A DNA stretch of 64,000 nucleotides from Pseudoxanthomonas suwonensis J47. Its GTDB lineage: Bacteria; Pseudomonadota; Gammaproteobacteria; Xanthomonadales; Xanthomonadaceae. Positions 24,089-34,727 of the stretch are shown one piece after another. The position numbers were made by a program, and so were the translations under genes. The first letter of the stretch is position 1. Each line of letters opens with the position of its first letter. The stretch covers positions 172,588 to 236,587 of the forward strand of contig NZ_AZUZ01000001.1 in the NCBI RefSeq assembly GCF_000513955.1, read 5' to 3'. The notes below the pieces were generated by a model, which was not told the origin of the DNA, ran no database searches, and was given only the letters and a program-made list of their open reading frames with translations.

Positions 24089-24615
24089 GCGCCCCCGAAC
24101 CCCCGCAACCGGCGGTACACGCCTGCATCGGCCTGGGCGCCAACCTGGGCCAGCCGGTGCCGACGCTGCGCCGGGCCGCCGCCGCGCTGGCGGCGCTGCC
24201 CGGCACGCGCCTGCTGGCGCTGTCGCGCTTCTACCGCACCCCGGCCTGGGGCCGGGTCGACCAGCCAGACTTCATCAACGCCGCGGCGCTGCTGCAGACC
24301 CGGCTGGAGCCGCTGGAGCTGCTGCAGCACCTGCTGCGGATCGAGCGCGAGGCCGGCCGCGACCGCGGCGACGGCCAGCGCTGGGGCCCGCGCGTGCTCG
24401 ACCTGGACCTGCTGCTGTACGCCGGCCGGGTGATCGACCTGCCGGGCCTGCGCGTGCCGCACCCGCACCTGCACGAACGCGCCTTCGCCCTGGTGCCGCT
24501 GGCCGAGATCGCCGCGGCCGAGCCGTTCCCGGGCCGCGGCAGCGTCGGCGATGCCCTGCGCGGGCTGGATGCCGGCGGCATCGAGGTGCTCGACGAGCCC
24601 CCGGAAACGCAGTGA
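24085..24615 (+). CDS. folK: 2-amino-4-hydroxy-6-hydroxymethyldihydropteridine pyrophosphokinase
   Basis: A 176-aa folate-pathway enzyme transferring pyrophosphate from ATP to 6-hydroxymethyl-dihydropterin, ahead of dihydropteroate synthase. The HPPK pattern is complete: IGLGANLGQP, SRFYRTPAWG, QPDFINAA, the signature RWGPRVLDLDLLLY, and PHPHLHERAFALVPL. The start ATG overlaps the pcnB stop (ATGA), and pcnB-folK-panBC is a gene order common in gammaproteobacteria. Confidence 0.95.
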   Translation: MSAPEPPQPAVHACIGLGANLGQPVPTLRRAAAALAALPGTRLLALSRFYRTPAWGRVDQPDFINAAALLQTRLEPLELLQHLLRIEREAGRDRGDGQRWGPRVLDLDLLLYAGRVIDLPGLRVPHPHLHERAFALVPLAEIAAAEPFPGRGSVGDALRGLDAGGIEVLDEPPETQ

Positions 24616-24653
24616 TCCGCAAGGCGACGACCCCCCTGGCGTGGGCCCTGGGC

Positions 24654-24659
24654 GATAAT
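24654..24659 (+). promoter_or_regulatory. -10 element (GATAAT) before panB
   Basis: GGGCGATAATGCCCGC lies 27 bp before panB. The same GGGCGAYAATGC form occurs before mgtE and hprK in this window, which strengthens it as a real promoter. No good -35 is visible. Confidence 0.45.
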
Positions 24660-24685
24660 GCCCGCCTGCCGAACCTAGAATACCG

Positions 24686-25501
<816 letters not shown>

Positions 25502-25541
25502 CCGGCACCTGCCGGCGCGGCTCCCCCATCGAGCAGGAACA

Positions 25542-26384
25542 ATGATCGAAACCATCACCGAACTGGATGCCCTGCGCGCCCGCGTGCGCGAATGGAAGCG
25601 CCAGGGATTGCGCGTCGGCTTCGTCCCGACCATGGGCAACCTGCACGCCGGCCACTACTCGCTGGTGATGCTGGCCCGGCAGTACGCCGACCGCGTCGTC
25701 TCCAGCGTGTTCGTCAACCCGACCCAGTTCGGCCCGAACGAGGACTTCACCCGCTACCCGCGCACCCCGGACGCCGACACCGCCGGCCTGGAAGGCGCCG
25801 GCTGCGACGTGCTGTGGCTGCCGACGGTCGAGTCGATGTACCCGTTCGGCGTGGAGCTCGCCTCGAAGGTGCGCGTGCCCGGCGTCAGCCAGGTGCTCGA
25901 GGGCGAGCACCGCCCCGGCCACTTCGACGGCGTGTGCACCGTGGTCAGCCGCCTGTTCCACCAGGTGCAGCCGGACGTGGCCGCGTTCGGCAAGAAGGAT
26001 TACCAGCAGCTGGCGGTGATCCGGCAGCTGGTCGCCGACCTGCAGTTCCCGATCGAGATCGTCGGCGGCGGCATCGTCCGCGAGGCCGACGGCCTGGCGA
26101 TGAGCTCGCGCAACCAGTACCTCGGCCCGGACGAGCGGCCGCGTGCGCCGACCATCCACCGCGTGCTGCTGGCGATGCGCGACGCCGCGCTCGCCGGCAC
26201 CCCGCGCGCGCAGGTCGAGGCGCAGGGCAGCCGCCAGCTGCAGGACGCCGGCTTCGACGTCGACTACGCCGTGGTTCGCCGTCCGGACCTCAGTGAGCCG
26301 GCCGACGGCGAGCCGGGGCCGCGCGTGGCGCTGGTCGCCGCGCGGCTGGGCCGCACGCGCCTGATCGACAACCTCGAGTTCTGA
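25542..26384 (+). CDS. panC: Pantothenate synthetase
   Basis: A 280-aa enzyme joining pantoate and beta-alanine with ATP via pantoyl-adenylate. HIGH-type motif in [13 protein letters not shown]; then [22 protein letters not shown] and the KMSKS-like MSSRNQYL. Start [12 protein letters not shown] fits the family. It follows panB by 40 bp and precedes panD, which makes its beta-alanine substrate. Confidence 0.96.
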   Translation: MIETITELDALRARVREWKRQGLRVGFVPTMGNLHAGHYSLVMLARQYADRVVSSVFVNPTQFGPNEDFTRYPRTPDADTAGLEGAGCDVLWLPTVESMYPFGVELASKVRVPGVSQVLEGEHRPGHFDGVCTVVSRLFHQVQPDVAAFGKKDYQQLAVIRQLVADLQFPIEIVGGGIVREADGLAMSSRNQYLGPDERPRAPTIHRVLLAMRDAALAGTPRAQVEAQGSRQLQDAGFDVDYAVVRRPDLSEPADGEPGPRVALVAARLGRTRLIDNLEF

Positions 26385-26517
26385 CCCCCCGCGCCGCGGC
26401 GGACCGCCGTGGCGTTGCAGTCCATTCCTTGGCGCCGTGCGGCGCCGCATTGCGTTCGGTTTCCTGCGCAACGCAAACCGCATTGCTAACATCCCCCACT
26501 CAGGAGTCGAATCCCCC

Positions 26518-26898
26518 ATGCTGCTCACCCTGCTCAAGGCCAAGATCCACCGCGCCACCGTCACCCATTCCGAGCTCAACTACGAAGGCTCGGTGGCGAT
26601 CGACGGGCTGCTCCTCGATGCCTCCGGCATCCGCGAGTTCGAGCAGGTGCACGTGTGGGACGTCAGCAACGGCGCGCGCTTCACCACCTACGCGATCCGC
26701 GCCGACGAGGGCAGCGGCATCATCTCGCTCAACGGTGGCGCCGCGCGCCACGTGCAGGTGGGCGACCTGGTGATCATCGCCGCCTTCGCCCAGGTCGACG
26801 CCGCCGAGGCCGCCACGTTCAAGCCGGACCTGGTGTACGTGGATTCGGCCAACCGCATCACCCATACCAACCACACGATCCCCAAGCAGGCCGCCTGA
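26518..26898 (+). CDS. panD: Aspartate 1-decarboxylase, pyruvoyl-dependent
   Basis: A 126-aa proenzyme producing beta-alanine from aspartate. Self-cleavage occurs between Gly and Ser in YEGSVAID (residues about 24-25), giving the pyruvoyl group. Also visible are [12 protein letters not shown] at the start, the [10 protein letters not shown] strand and the [19 protein letters not shown] block. Start ATG at 26518 matches the family; an upstream in-frame ATG at 26437 adds 27 non-conserved residues. It is joined to pgi by a TGATG overlap. Confidence 0.95.
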   Translation: MLLTLLKAKIHRATVTHSELNYEGSVAIDGLLLDASGIREFEQVHVWDVSNGARFTTYAIRADEGSGIISLNGGAARHVQVGDLVIIAAFAQVDAAEAATFKPDLVYVDSANRITHTNHTIPKQAA

Positions 26899-28412
26899 TG
26901 ACCGCATCCGCTCCCGGTTTCGCCCAGCTCCAGTCCCATGCCGCGCGCCTTGCCGGCGCAAGCATCGCGCAACTGCTGGAAGCGGAACCGGAGCGGATCG
27001 CCGCGCAGGCGCTGCAGGTCGGACCGCTGTACGCGACCTTTGCCCGCCAGCGCTACGACGCGCAGGCCTGGGACGCGCTGCTGCAGCTGGGCCGCCAGCA
27101 CGACCTGGCCGGCGCGTTCCGGCGCCTGTTCGACGGCGGGAAGATCAACAGCACCGAGGGCCGTTCGGTCCTGCACACCGCGCTGCGCGGCGACCTGTCG
27201 CCGGCGCCGGTGGCGCGCGAGGCCTACCGCACCGCCGCCGAAGTGCGCCAGCGCATGCGCGGGCTGATCGAGGCGCTGGACGCCAGCGACGTCACCGACA
27301 TCGTCAGCGTCGGCATCGGTGGTTCGGACCTGGGCCCGCGGCTGGTGGCCGACGCGCTGCGCGGGCCGCTGCCGGGCCGCTTCCGCGTGCACTTCATCTC
27401 CAACGTCGATGGCGCCGCCGCGCAGCGCGTGCTGGCGCCGCTGGATCCGCAGCGCACCGCCGCGATCTTCATCTCCAAGACCTTCGGCACCCAGGAGACC
27501 CTGCTCAACGGCGCGATCGTGCGCGACTGGCTCGGTGGCAGCGGGCGCATCTATGCGGTCAGCGCCAACCCGGAGCGCGCCGCCTCGGCGTTCGACATCG
27601 CCCCGGAGCGGGTGCTGCCGATGTGGGACTGGGTCGGCGGCCGCTATTCGCTGTGGTCGGCGGTCGGTTTCCCGATAGCGCTGGCGATCGGCTTCGAGGC
27701 GTTCGAGCAGCTGCTCGCCGGCGCCGCGGAGTTCGACCGCCACGCGCTGGAGGCGCCGCTGGAAGCCAACCTCGCCGTGCGCCACGGCCTGACCGCGGTG
27801 TGGAACCGCAACGCGCTGGGCCTGGCCTCGCACGCGGTGATGACCTACGACCAGCGCCTGGCCCTGCTGCCGGCCTACCTGCAACAGCTGGTGATGGAGT
27901 CGCTGGGCAAGCGGGTGAAGCTCGACGGCAGCCCGGTCGAGGCCGACACCGTGCCGGTGTGGTGGGGCGGGGCGGGCACCGACGTGCAGCACAGCTTCTT
28001 CCAGGCCCTGCACCAGGGCACCGGGATCGTGCCGGCCGATTTCATCGGCACCATCCACAACGACGATCCCTACGCGGTCAACCACGAGGCGCTGCTGTCC
28101 AACCTGCTGGCGCAGACCGAAGCGCTGGCCAACGGCCAGGGCAGCGACGATCCGCACAGGGTCTATCCGGGCGGGCGCCCGAGCACGACCATCCTGCTCG
28201 ATGCGCTGACCCCGCAGTCGCTGGGCGCGCTGCTGGCCATGTACGAGCACAGCGTCTACGTGCAGTCGGTGGTGTGGGGCATCAACGCCTTCGACCAGTT
28301 CGGCGTCGAGCTGGGCAAGCAGGTGGCCAACACCCTGCTGCCGGCGCTCCGCGGCGAGGGCCAGGCGTCCGACCCGGTGACCGCCGAACTGATCGCGCGC
28401 CTGCGCCGCTGA
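26898..28412 (+). CDS. pgi: Glucose-6-phosphate isomerase
   Basis: A 504-aa enzyme interconverting glucose 6-phosphate and fructose 6-phosphate. Family marks: [43 protein letters not shown], the catalytic [42 protein letters not shown], and [14 protein letters not shown]. It overlaps the panD stop by one base, so the pantothenate genes and pgi share a transcript. The protein is somewhat shorter than E. coli Pgi, as in other Xanthomonadaceae. Confidence 0.96.
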   Translation: MTASAPGFAQLQSHAARLAGASIAQLLEAEPERIAAQALQVGPLYATFARQRYDAQAWDALLQLGRQHDLAGAFRRLFDGGKINSTEGRSVLHTALRGDLSPAPVAREAYRTAAEVRQRMRGLIEALDASDVTDIVSVGIGGSDLGPRLVADALRGPLPGRFRVHFISNVDGAAAQRVLAPLDPQRTAAIFISKTFGTQETLLNGAIVRDWLGGSGRIYAVSANPERAASAFDIAPERVLPMWDWVGGRYSLWSAVGFPIALAIGFEAFEQLLAGAAEFDRHALEAPLEANLAVRHGLTAVWNRNALGLASHAVMTYDQRLALLPAYLQQLVMESLGKRVKLDGSPVEADTVPVWWGGAGTDVQHSFFQALHQGTGIVPADFIGTIHNDDPYAVNHEALLSNLLAQTEALANGQGSDDPHRVYPGGRPSTTILLDALTPQSLGALLAMYEHSVYVQSVVWGINAFDQFGVELGKQVANTLLPALRGEGQASDPVTAELIARLRR

Positions 28413-28460
28413 GCCGGCGCATCGCGACCCGCGCGCCACGCGGCGCGCGGGCAGCGCCGC

Positions 28461-28733
28461 TCAGTCCTGCGCGCGCTGCAGGTATTCCTCGACCAGGGCC
28501 AGCTGCTCAAGCGCTTCCGGATGCCCGGCCGCGGCGGCGGCGCGCACCTGGTCCATGTCCGGGTGGCGGACGACCAGCAGGATGTCCTCGCAACGCGGGC
28601 ACAGGTATTCGCTGAGGTCCTCGTGCGGCTCCAGGCTCATCTGCCGGCTGTCGCCGCGCCATTCGCAGGCCTCGCATTCGAGCGTGCGGCTGCGCCAGTC
28701 GACCTGGAAGTAGTTTTCGACCAGTACGGTCAT
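28461..28733 (-). CDS. CPXCG-type small zinc-ribbon protein
   Basis: A 90-aa protein with two CxxC knuckles, CEACEWRGD and CPRCED, spaced as in the CPXCG family of small cysteine-rich proteins. The C-terminal half is helical and lacks conserved motifs that I know. Function unknown; a structural zinc is probable. It starts within the stop of the lipoprotein hydrolase gene (ATGA overlap), so the two are co-translated. Confidence 0.75.
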   Translation of the reverse strand: MTVLVENYFQVDWRSRTLECEACEWRGDSRQMSLEPHEDLSEYLCPRCEDILLVVRHPDMDQVRAAAAAGHPEALEQLALVEEYLQRAQD

Positions 28734-29542
28734 CGCGTCTCCTCCGGGCGCCGCTGCGCGAACAGCCAGTCCCACATGGCCTGGCTGGCGTAGGTGGCGT
28801 CCCAGGCGTTGTGGTTGCCTTCGGGGTATTCGGTGTAGCGGAAGTCCGCGCCCACGGCCTGGGCCGCGGCGTGCAGGCGGCGATCGTCGTCCGGCCGCAC
28901 CACGTCGTCGAGCGCGCCATGGAACAGCCACGCCGGCACGTGGCGCAGGCGGGTGGCCAGGGTGGTGTAGGGGTCGGGCAGGTCGGCGACCCCGGTGACG
29001 CGGAGGGTGGGGCGTTCGGGGCGCGGCGCGCGCACGCCACCGCACACCGGCACCAGCGCGGCGAAGCGGCGCGGCGCCGCCAGCGCCACTTCCCAGGTCC
29101 CGTAGCCGCCCATCGACATGCCGGTGGCATAGGTGCGATCGGGATCGCCGCCGAATTCGGCGCTGGCCGCGTCGAGCACGGCCAGGGCCATGCGCGCGTT
29201 GTCGCCCATCCATTCCTCGCCCTTGCCGACCTGCGGCATCACCGCCAGGGCGGGGAAGCTATCGGCATGGCGGCGCAGGTACGGGCCCAGGCCGGCGCGG
29301 GTCTGGGCGTCGCCGTCGTCGCCGCGCTCGCCGGAGCCGTGCAGGAACAGCACCACCGGCAGCCTCGCGCCGGGTGCGTGCGCCGGCACGAACACCGCGT
29401 AGCGAAGGCTGCGGCCCTCGAATTCCAGGCTGCGCTGGACGAAGCCGGCCGGGATCGTGGACGGATCAGGCGTGGAGCCGCAGGCGCCCATCAGCAGGAC
29501 CAGCAGGCAGGCAAGCAGGAGACGGGAGGGCCACCGGGGCAT
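28730..29542 (-). CDS. Alpha/beta-hydrolase lipoprotein (LpqC/PHB-depolymerase-like esterase)
   Basis: A 270-aa predicted lipoprotein with lipobox LLMGAC near residue 21. The alpha/beta-hydrolase fold follows: oxyanion strand VVLFLHGSGERGDDG, nucleophile Ser in GMSMGGYG, probable acid Asp in FHGALDDVVRPDD and His in PEGNHNAW. It resembles the phospholipase/carboxylesterase and poly(3-hydroxybutyrate)-depolymerase-like group called COG4099. The substrate is not known. It probably acts at the periplasmic face of a membrane. Confidence 0.85.
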   Translation of the reverse strand: MPRWPSRLLLACLLVLLMGACGSTPDPSTIPAGFVQRSLEFEGRSLRYAVFVPAHAPGARLPVVLFLHGSGERGDDGDAQTRAGLGPYLRRHADSFPALAVMPQVGKGEEWMGDNARMALAVLDAASAEFGGDPDRTYATGMSMGGYGTWEVALAAPRRFAALVPVCGGVRAPRPERPTLRVTGVADLPDPYTTLATRLRHVPAWLFHGALDDVVRPDDDRRLHAAAQAVGADFRYTEYPEGNHNAWDATYASQAMWDWLFAQRRPEETR

Positions 29543-29596
29543 GGGACGGGCCTGGATCGGAACCGGGGCAGGATAGGCGCTGCGGCGTGCACGGGA

Positions 29597-30211
29597 TCAG
29601 AACAGGCCCAGCACCCAGCCCCAGAACACCGCCGCGTTCGCCAGCACCGCCAGCCAGAAGCCGATCCGGTAGGACAGCTTGCGGGTCTTGTGGCGCAGGA
29701 TCTGCTGGGCCGCGGCGGCGCCCGGCCAGCCGCCGAGCAGTTCCAGCAGGTGCAGGGTGCTTTCCGGGATGCGCCAGCGGCCGTGCCGGGCCGCGTGCTT
29801 GTCCAGGACGCAGGCGATCCATGCGACGCAGCACAGGCACAGCAGCACCAGCGGGACCAGCGGCTGCAGGCGACCGGACTGCCAGGCCCAGCCCAGCGCG
29901 ACCCCGTGCGCGGCCACGGCCAGCCAGACCGCCCAGGCGTCGCCACCGCCGGTGCGTTTCGCGGAACGGGTTGGTGCCGTCGCCTCCCGGCGGCGCGGGG
30001 CGACCGCGCGGCGCACCGCGTCGGCGCGCCAGCGGCCGTCCTCCTGGCGCCTGGCGCGGTAGCGGACCAGCTCGCCCGCTTCCGGGCGGCGCCCGTCCTG
30101 GCGGTACTCGCGGACGTGGAAGAACACCCGCGGCAGGCCGGCTTCGAGCGGCTGGATGAAACCGTAGCCGCGATCCCCGTTCCACTCGGCGACCTTGCCC
30201 AGCTGCTCCAT
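29597..30211 (-). CDS. Cold-shock-like domain fused to DUF1294 membrane domain
   Basis: A 204-aa protein (MEQLGKVAEWNGDRGYGFIQ). The first ~70 residues form a cold-shock-like OB fold, with GKVAEWNGDRGYGFI and VFFHVREY standing for the RNP1/RNP2 regions. The C-terminal ~100 residues are DUF1294 with about four TM helices, including RIPESTLHLLELLGGWPGA and QILRHKTRK. The fusion is a known but unexplained architecture in proteobacteria. A GTG six bases further upstream is an alternative start. It lies just after mgtE on the same strand. Confidence 0.85.
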   Translation of the reverse strand: MEQLGKVAEWNGDRGYGFIQPLEAGLPRVFFHVREYRQDGRRPEAGELVRYRARRQEDGRWRADAVRRAVAPRRREATAPTRSAKRTGGGDAWAVWLAVAAHGVALGWAWQSGRLQPLVPLVLLCLCCVAWIACVLDKHAARHGRWRIPESTLHLLELLGGWPGAAAAQQILRHKTRKLSYRIGFWLAVLANAAVFWGWVLGLF

Positions 30212-30220
30212 GGCCACGGC

Positions 30221-31582
30221 TCAGTGCAGCAGGATCAGCGTGGCCAGGCCGAGGAAGCAGAAGAAGCCCATCACGTCGGTGACCGCGGTAACCACCACCG
30301 TGCCGGCCACCGCCGGGTCGATGTTCATCCGCCGCAGCAGCAGCGGCAGCAGCACGCCGGCGCTGGCCGCGGCGCAGAAGTTCAGCACCAGTGCCATGGC
30401 GATCACCAGCGACAGCAGCGGGCTCTGGAACCAGACGAAGGCGATGACGCCGACGATGCCGCCGATCAGCACGCCATTGATCAGCGCCACGCGGATTTCC
30501 TTCCACATCAGGATGCTGGCGTTGCTGGAGCCGACCTGGCCCAGGGCCAGGCCGCGCACCATCAGGGTCAGCACCTGCACCGCGGCATTGCCGCCGATGC
30601 CGGCCACGATCGGCATCAGCACCGCCAGTGCCACCACTTTCTCCAGCGTGGCCTCGAACTGGCCGATCACGCCGGCGGCCATGAACGCGGTGAACAGGTT
30701 GATGCCCAGCCACACCACGCGGCCGCGCACGGCGCGCCTGACCGGCGAGAACAGGTCCTCGTCCTCGTCCAGGCCGGCCGCGCCCAGGGCCTGGTGCTCG
30801 GCCTGCTCGCGGATGATGTCGACCACGTCGTCGATGGTGATGCGGCCGAGCAGGATGTTGTTCTCGTCCACCACCGGCGCCGACACCCAGTCGTGGTCGG
30901 AGAAGCGGCGCGCCACTTCCTGCGCGCTCTCGCCCACGTCGATCGCCGGCTGCTCGTCGTCGATCAGGCGGTTGATCGGGGTCGAATCCTCGTGCGTGAC
31001 CAGCGCGGCCAGCGGCACGCGGCCGAGGTACTGGTGGCGGCGGCTGACCACGTACAGGTGGTCGGTGTGGTCCGGCAGTTCGCCGCGCAGGCGCAGGTAG
31101 CGCAGCACCACGTCGACGTTGACGTCGGCGCGCACGGTGACCACGTCCGGGTTCATCAGGCGGCCGGCGGTGTCCTCCGGGTAGGAGAGGACCTGCTCCA
31201 GGCGCTCGCGGTTCTCGCGGTCCATCGACTTGAGGACCTCGTCGATGACCGTGTCCGGCAGGTCCTCGACCAGGTCGGCCAGGTCGTCGATGTCGAGGTC
31301 CTCGACCGCGGCGACCAGCTCGTCCGGGTCCATGTCCGCGATCAGGCTCTCGCGCACCTCGTCGCCGACGTGCAGCAGCACTTCGCCGTCGTCCTCGGGA
31401 TCGACCAGGCCCCACACCACCTCGCGCTTGCCCGGCGGCAGCGACTCGAGCAGGTTGCCGATCTCGGCGGGGGAGAGGGTGTTGACCAGCCGCCGCACCG
31501 GGCCCAGGCGCCCGCTGTCCAGCGCATCGGACAGCATGCGCAGCTGGCGCGCGGTCTTGTCGTGGCGGACGGCTTCGGCCAT
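30221..31582 (-). CDS. mgtE: Magnesium transporter MgtE
   Basis: A 453-aa inner-membrane Mg2+ channel/transporter. The N domain (superhelical, LVDPEDDGEVLLHVGDEV; residues ~20-130) is followed by a CBS pair (about 135-255, LMNPDVVTVRADVNVDVVL and ITIDDVVDIIRE), a plug helix and five TM helices carrying PIVAGIGGNAAVQVLTLMVR, the pore signature. The N and CBS domains close the pore when cytosolic Mg2+ is high. It has its own -10-like element 68 bp upstream and is followed by the DUF1294 gene. Confidence 0.95.
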   Translation of the reverse strand: MAEAVRHDKTARQLRMLSDALDSGRLGPVRRLVNTLSPAEIGNLLESLPPGKREVVWGLVDPEDDGEVLLHVGDEVRESLIADMDPDELVAAVEDLDIDDLADLVEDLPDTVIDEVLKSMDRENRERLEQVLSYPEDTAGRLMNPDVVTVRADVNVDVVLRYLRLRGELPDHTDHLYVVSRRHQYLGRVPLAALVTHEDSTPINRLIDDEQPAIDVGESAQEVARRFSDHDWVSAPVVDENNILLGRITIDDVVDIIREQAEHQALGAAGLDEDEDLFSPVRRAVRGRVVWLGINLFTAFMAAGVIGQFEATLEKVVALAVLMPIVAGIGGNAAVQVLTLMVRGLALGQVGSSNASILMWKEIRVALINGVLIGGIVGVIAFVWFQSPLLSLVIAMALVLNFCAAASAGVLLPLLLRRMNIDPAVAGTVVVTAVTDVMGFFCFLGLATLILLH

Positions 31583-31650
31583 GCGCGGCTCCAGTGGCGG
31601 GCGGGGGTGCCGCGGTGGAGGTGCGCGGCAGGTCAGGCGTTCATGCGCGC

Positions 31651-31656
31651 ATTATC
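31651..31656 (-). promoter_or_regulatory. -10 element of the mgtE promoter
   Basis: Read on the minus strand, GGGCGATAATGCGCGC lies 68 bp before the mgtE ATG. The 16-mer differs by one base from the one before hprK (37066-37071). GATAAT is five of six bases of the consensus -10. Confidence 0.5.
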
Positions 31657-31677
31657 GCCCATGCCGTCGCCGGGCGG

Positions 31678-32610
31678 CTACTGCGGCCGCTGGCGCCGCA
31701 CCCGGTAGCGCGCCCAGCGCCTGCGCAGCGCGCCGGCGAGGCGGTTGAGCGTGGTGCGCTCCAGTTCGGCCTGCAGGCGCTCGATCTCGCGGTACAGGCG
31801 CCGGTTGTGGCCCGTATGGTTGGTGACCAGCGCATCGAGCTCGTCGCGGTCGGCCTGGGTCAGGGTGTAGCCGGCGACGAAGCGTTCGGGCAGGCCGCGG
31901 TCGACGTACACGGTCGAGTGGGTCGGACCGGTTTCCTCGGCCGGACGCTCCGCGGTGTAGAAGTACAGCGCCAGCGAGCGGCGGCTGGTGCCGGCCTGTT
32001 CCGGCGGCAGGGTGATGCGGCGGAAGCCGTGCCAGCTGTGTTCGGTGGTCTCGAAGATCACGCAGCGGTTGAACAGCGGCAGGACCTCGACCACCTCGTC
32101 GTTGGCCGCGTCGTACGGGTCGCGGTGCAGTCCCAGCGCGCCGCCCCATTCCGGCTGCCAGCCAGGGTTGAGGTAGACGATCAGGTTCAGCCGCCGGTGC
32201 CAGCCGGTGGCCGGGTGGTGGTTGAAGTCGATGTGCACGTCCAGCGCCTGGCCCTGGCGGTTCTCGTGGGTGCCGCCGCCGAAGTACATCGGGTCGTAGA
32301 GCAGGTCGGGGATGCCGGTGATGCGGCCGACCAGGGCGAGGAACTCCTCCGAGCGCGCCAGGTCGTCCAGCGCGGCGTAGTCCTCGCCGAGGCCGCGCAG
32401 CTGTTCGTGGGTGGACTTGCCGCCGGGACGGCCGTCCTCGTCGAGGTGGTTGCCGCGCTCGAAGTCCGGGAAGCGCTCGAGCAGGCGCCGGGCGAAGCCT
32501 TCGTCGAGGAAGCCGTCGATCACGCAGTGCCGGAACGGGCGGGCGCCGGCGAAGGCGCGACGGATCTCGTCCTCCCGGCCGGGCACGGCCGGGTCGATCA
32601 GGTGCAGCAT
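31678..32610 (-). CDS. 2-oxoglutarate/Fe(II)-dependent dioxygenase (prolyl-4-hydroxylase type)
   Basis: A 310-aa protein. A double-stranded beta-helix with the facial triad is visible: HID in LDVHIDFNHH (HxD), then the distal His in TTEHSWHGF, and the 2-oxoglutarate-binding Arg in RRSLALYFY. The last ~60 residues form a basic coiled coil (HNRRLYREIERLQAELERT). The family hydroxylates proteins or small molecules; the substrate is unknown. It starts 16 bp after ptsI ends, so it is probably transcribed with the PTS genes, which is an unusual partner for them. Confidence 0.85.
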   Translation of the reverse strand: MLHLIDPAVPGREDEIRRAFAGARPFRHCVIDGFLDEGFARRLLERFPDFERGNHLDEDGRPGGKSTHEQLRGLGEDYAALDDLARSEEFLALVGRITGIPDLLYDPMYFGGGTHENRQGQALDVHIDFNHHPATGWHRRLNLIVYLNPGWQPEWGGALGLHRDPYDAANDEVVEVLPLFNRCVIFETTEHSWHGFRRITLPPEQAGTSRRSLALYFYTAERPAEETGPTHSTVYVDRGLPERFVAGYTLTQADRDELDALVTNHTGHNRRLYREIERLQAELERTTLNRLAGALRRRWARYRVRRQRPQ

Positions 32611-32626
32611 CGGTTACGTTCCCCTG

Positions 32627-34360
32627 TTACTCGTTCGTCCGGGCCCCGGTCGTGGCTCCGGCCAGCCAGCGCTCGATTCCGTTGCGGTCGCGCGCCTGCA
32701 GGAGTTTGCCTGCCTGGGCGCGCAGATGCTCCAGCCGGCAGTCACGGATGGCCCGGCGCAGCTCCAGCAGGTTGGCCGGGTGCAGGCTGAACTCGCGCAG
32801 GCCCAGCGCCAGCAGCAGCGGCGCCATCCGCGGGTCGCCGGCGATCTCCCCGCATACCGCCACCGGCGTGTGCGATTCCTCGCCGGCGCGGATCACGTGC
32901 GCGAGCAGGCGCAGCACGCCCGGGTGCAGCGGCGAGTAGAGGTCGCCGAGGGCGTCGTTGTTGCGGTCCACCGCCAGCAGGTACTGGATAAGATCGTTGG
33001 TGCCGATCGACATGAAGTCGACCGCGTCGAGCAGGCCGTAGACCCCGATCGCCGCGGCCGGCACCTCGATCATCGCGCCCAGCGGCGGGACCTCCACCGC
33101 GACGCCCTGCCTGCGCACCGCGGAAACGGCGCGGGTCAGGCGGCGACGCACCAGCATCACCTCCTCGCGGCAGCTGACCATCGGCACCAGCACCCGCACC
33201 GGCCCGTAGGCGGCGGCGCGTGCGATAGCGCGCAGCTGGGTATCGAACACCCGGTCGTACAGCAGCGACAGGCGCACGCCGCGCACGCCCAGCGCCGGGT
33301 TGTCCTCGTTCTCCAGGCTCAGTCCGGTGCGGTCGACCTTGTCCGCGCCCAGGTCGAGGGTGCGGAAGGTGACCGGGCGGCCGCTCATGCCCAGCACCGC
33401 GTCGCGGTAGACCTGGAACTGCTCGTCCTCGTCCGGCAGCTCGTTGCGCTGCAGGAACAGGAACTCGGTGCGGAACAGGCCGACCCCGGCCGCACCCAGC
33501 GCGTGCGCGCGGCCCACGTCCTCGCGCGACTCGGCGTTGGCGTACAGGGCGATGTCGACGCCGTCGAGGGTGCGGGTGGGCTTGCTGCGCAGGCGCTCCA
33601 GGTCGCGGCGTTCGCGCGCTTCCTGCTGCTCGCGCTGGTGGTAGCGGCGCAGGTCCTCGGCGTCCGGCTCGACCACCACCGTGCCGGCCTCGCCGTCGAC
33701 CATCACCACGTCGCCGTCGTTGATCCGGGACAGCGCGTCGGACGCGCCGACCACCAGCGGCAGGTGCAGGCTGCGCGCGAGGATCGCGCTGTGCGAGAGC
33801 GGGCTGCCACCGGAGGAGACGATCGCGACCACGCCCTGGGTCAGCAGCTGCGCCACCTCCGACGGGGCGACGTTGTCGCAGACCAGCACCTCGCCGGCGG
33901 TGCCGCGCGGCACCGGCTCGCTGCGGTGCAGGTGCGCGTTGATCCTGCCGATGACGTGGTCGAGGTCGTCCAGCCGGCTCTTCAGGTACGGGTCGTCCAT
34001 CGAATCGAACACCGCGGCCAGCCGGTCGCGCTGCAGGCGCAGCGCGTAGGCGGCCGAGTAGTGTTCATTGCGGACCAGACCGTCGAGCGCGGACACCAGT
34101 TCCGGGTCGTCCAGCAGCAGCGCGTGCAGGTCGATGAACTCGACCGCTTCCCTGGACAGCGCGCCCTGAAGCTTCACCCGCAGCGCGCGCATTTCCGAGC
34201 GGGCGGCCTCAAGCGCCTCGTGCAGGCGCTGCGCCTCGGCGGCGACCTTGGCCGCGGGCACGTGCTGCTCGGCCATCTCCAGCACGTGCGGCAGGCGCAC
34301 CCGGGCGCGGCCCAGGGCCAGCCCACGGGACGCGCCATGGCCGGCGAAGGCCTGCCTCAC
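32627..34360 (-). CDS. ptsI: PTS enzyme I (PEP-protein phosphotransferase)
   Basis: A 577-aa cytoplasmic enzyme passing phosphate from PEP to HPr. The HPr-binding helical part (about residues 20-150) is followed by the phospho-His loop GGSPLSHSAILARS and the PEP-binding barrel (TEFLFLQR, MVSCREEVMLVRRR, MSIGTNDLIQYLLAVDR, and the active-site Cys in VCGEIAGD). It starts at GTG 34360 with AGGAGG 7 nt upstream. With HPr, EIIA and HprK nearby and no sugar-specific EIIBC in view, it is probably a regulatory rather than transport phosphorelay. Confidence 0.95.
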   Translation of the reverse strand: MRQAFAGHGASRGLALGRARVRLPHVLEMAEQHVPAAKVAAEAQRLHEALEAARSEMRALRVKLQGALSREAVEFIDLHALLLDDPELVSALDGLVRNEHYSAAYALRLQRDRLAAVFDSMDDPYLKSRLDDLDHVIGRINAHLHRSEPVPRGTAGEVLVCDNVAPSEVAQLLTQGVVAIVSSGGSPLSHSAILARSLHLPLVVGASDALSRINDGDVVMVDGEAGTVVVEPDAEDLRRYHQREQQEARERRDLERLRSKPTRTLDGVDIALYANAESREDVGRAHALGAAGVGLFRTEFLFLQRNELPDEDEQFQVYRDAVLGMSGRPVTFRTLDLGADKVDRTGLSLENEDNPALGVRGVRLSLLYDRVFDTQLRAIARAAAYGPVRVLVPMVSCREEVMLVRRRLTRAVSAVRRQGVAVEVPPLGAMIEVPAAAIGVYGLLDAVDFMSIGTNDLIQYLLAVDRNNDALGDLYSPLHPGVLRLLAHVIRAGEESHTPVAVCGEIAGDPRMAPLLLALGLREFSLHPANLLELRRAIRDCRLEHLRAQAGKLLQARDRNGIERWLAGATTGARTNE

Positions 34361-34457
34361 CGGTCTGCCTCCTGGAGGGGGTGGGAGCGCGCCGTCCCGG
34401 CGAGGGAGGGCGCGACGAAGGGCGGCCGAGCGCGGTGTTGGCCCGGCGCGACCATGC

Positions 34458-34727
34458 TCAGGCGTCCTCGTCGAAGCGCCGTTCGAACAGCGAGGTGATC
34501 GCCTCCATGGCGGCGGCTTCGTCCTCGCCTTCGGTACGCACGGTGATCGGGGTGCCCTGGCCGGCCGCCAGCAGCATCACGCCCATGATGCTCTTCGCGT
34601 TGACCTCGCGCCCCTTGGCCTGGAGGGTCACCGCGCAGCGGAACGGAGCCAGCTCCTGCACCAGCTTGGCGGTGGCCCGGGCGTGCAGGCCCAGGCGGTT
34701 GGAGACGGTGAGTTCACGTTCAAGCAT
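34458..34727 (-). CDS. ptsH: Phosphocarrier protein HPr
   Basis: An 89-aa phosphocarrier. His in GLHARATAKLVQ (about residue 15) accepts phosphate from EI, and Ser in VNAKSIMGVMLLAAG (about 46) is the site that HprK phosphorylates. Start MLERELTV is chosen over an upstream ATG because it matches the family length; it overlaps the EIIA gene by 8 bp. Confidence 0.95.
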   Translation of the reverse strand: MLERELTVSNRLGLHARATAKLVQELAPFRCAVTLQAKGREVNAKSIMGVMLLAAGQGTPITVRTEGEDEAAAMEAITSLFERRFDEDA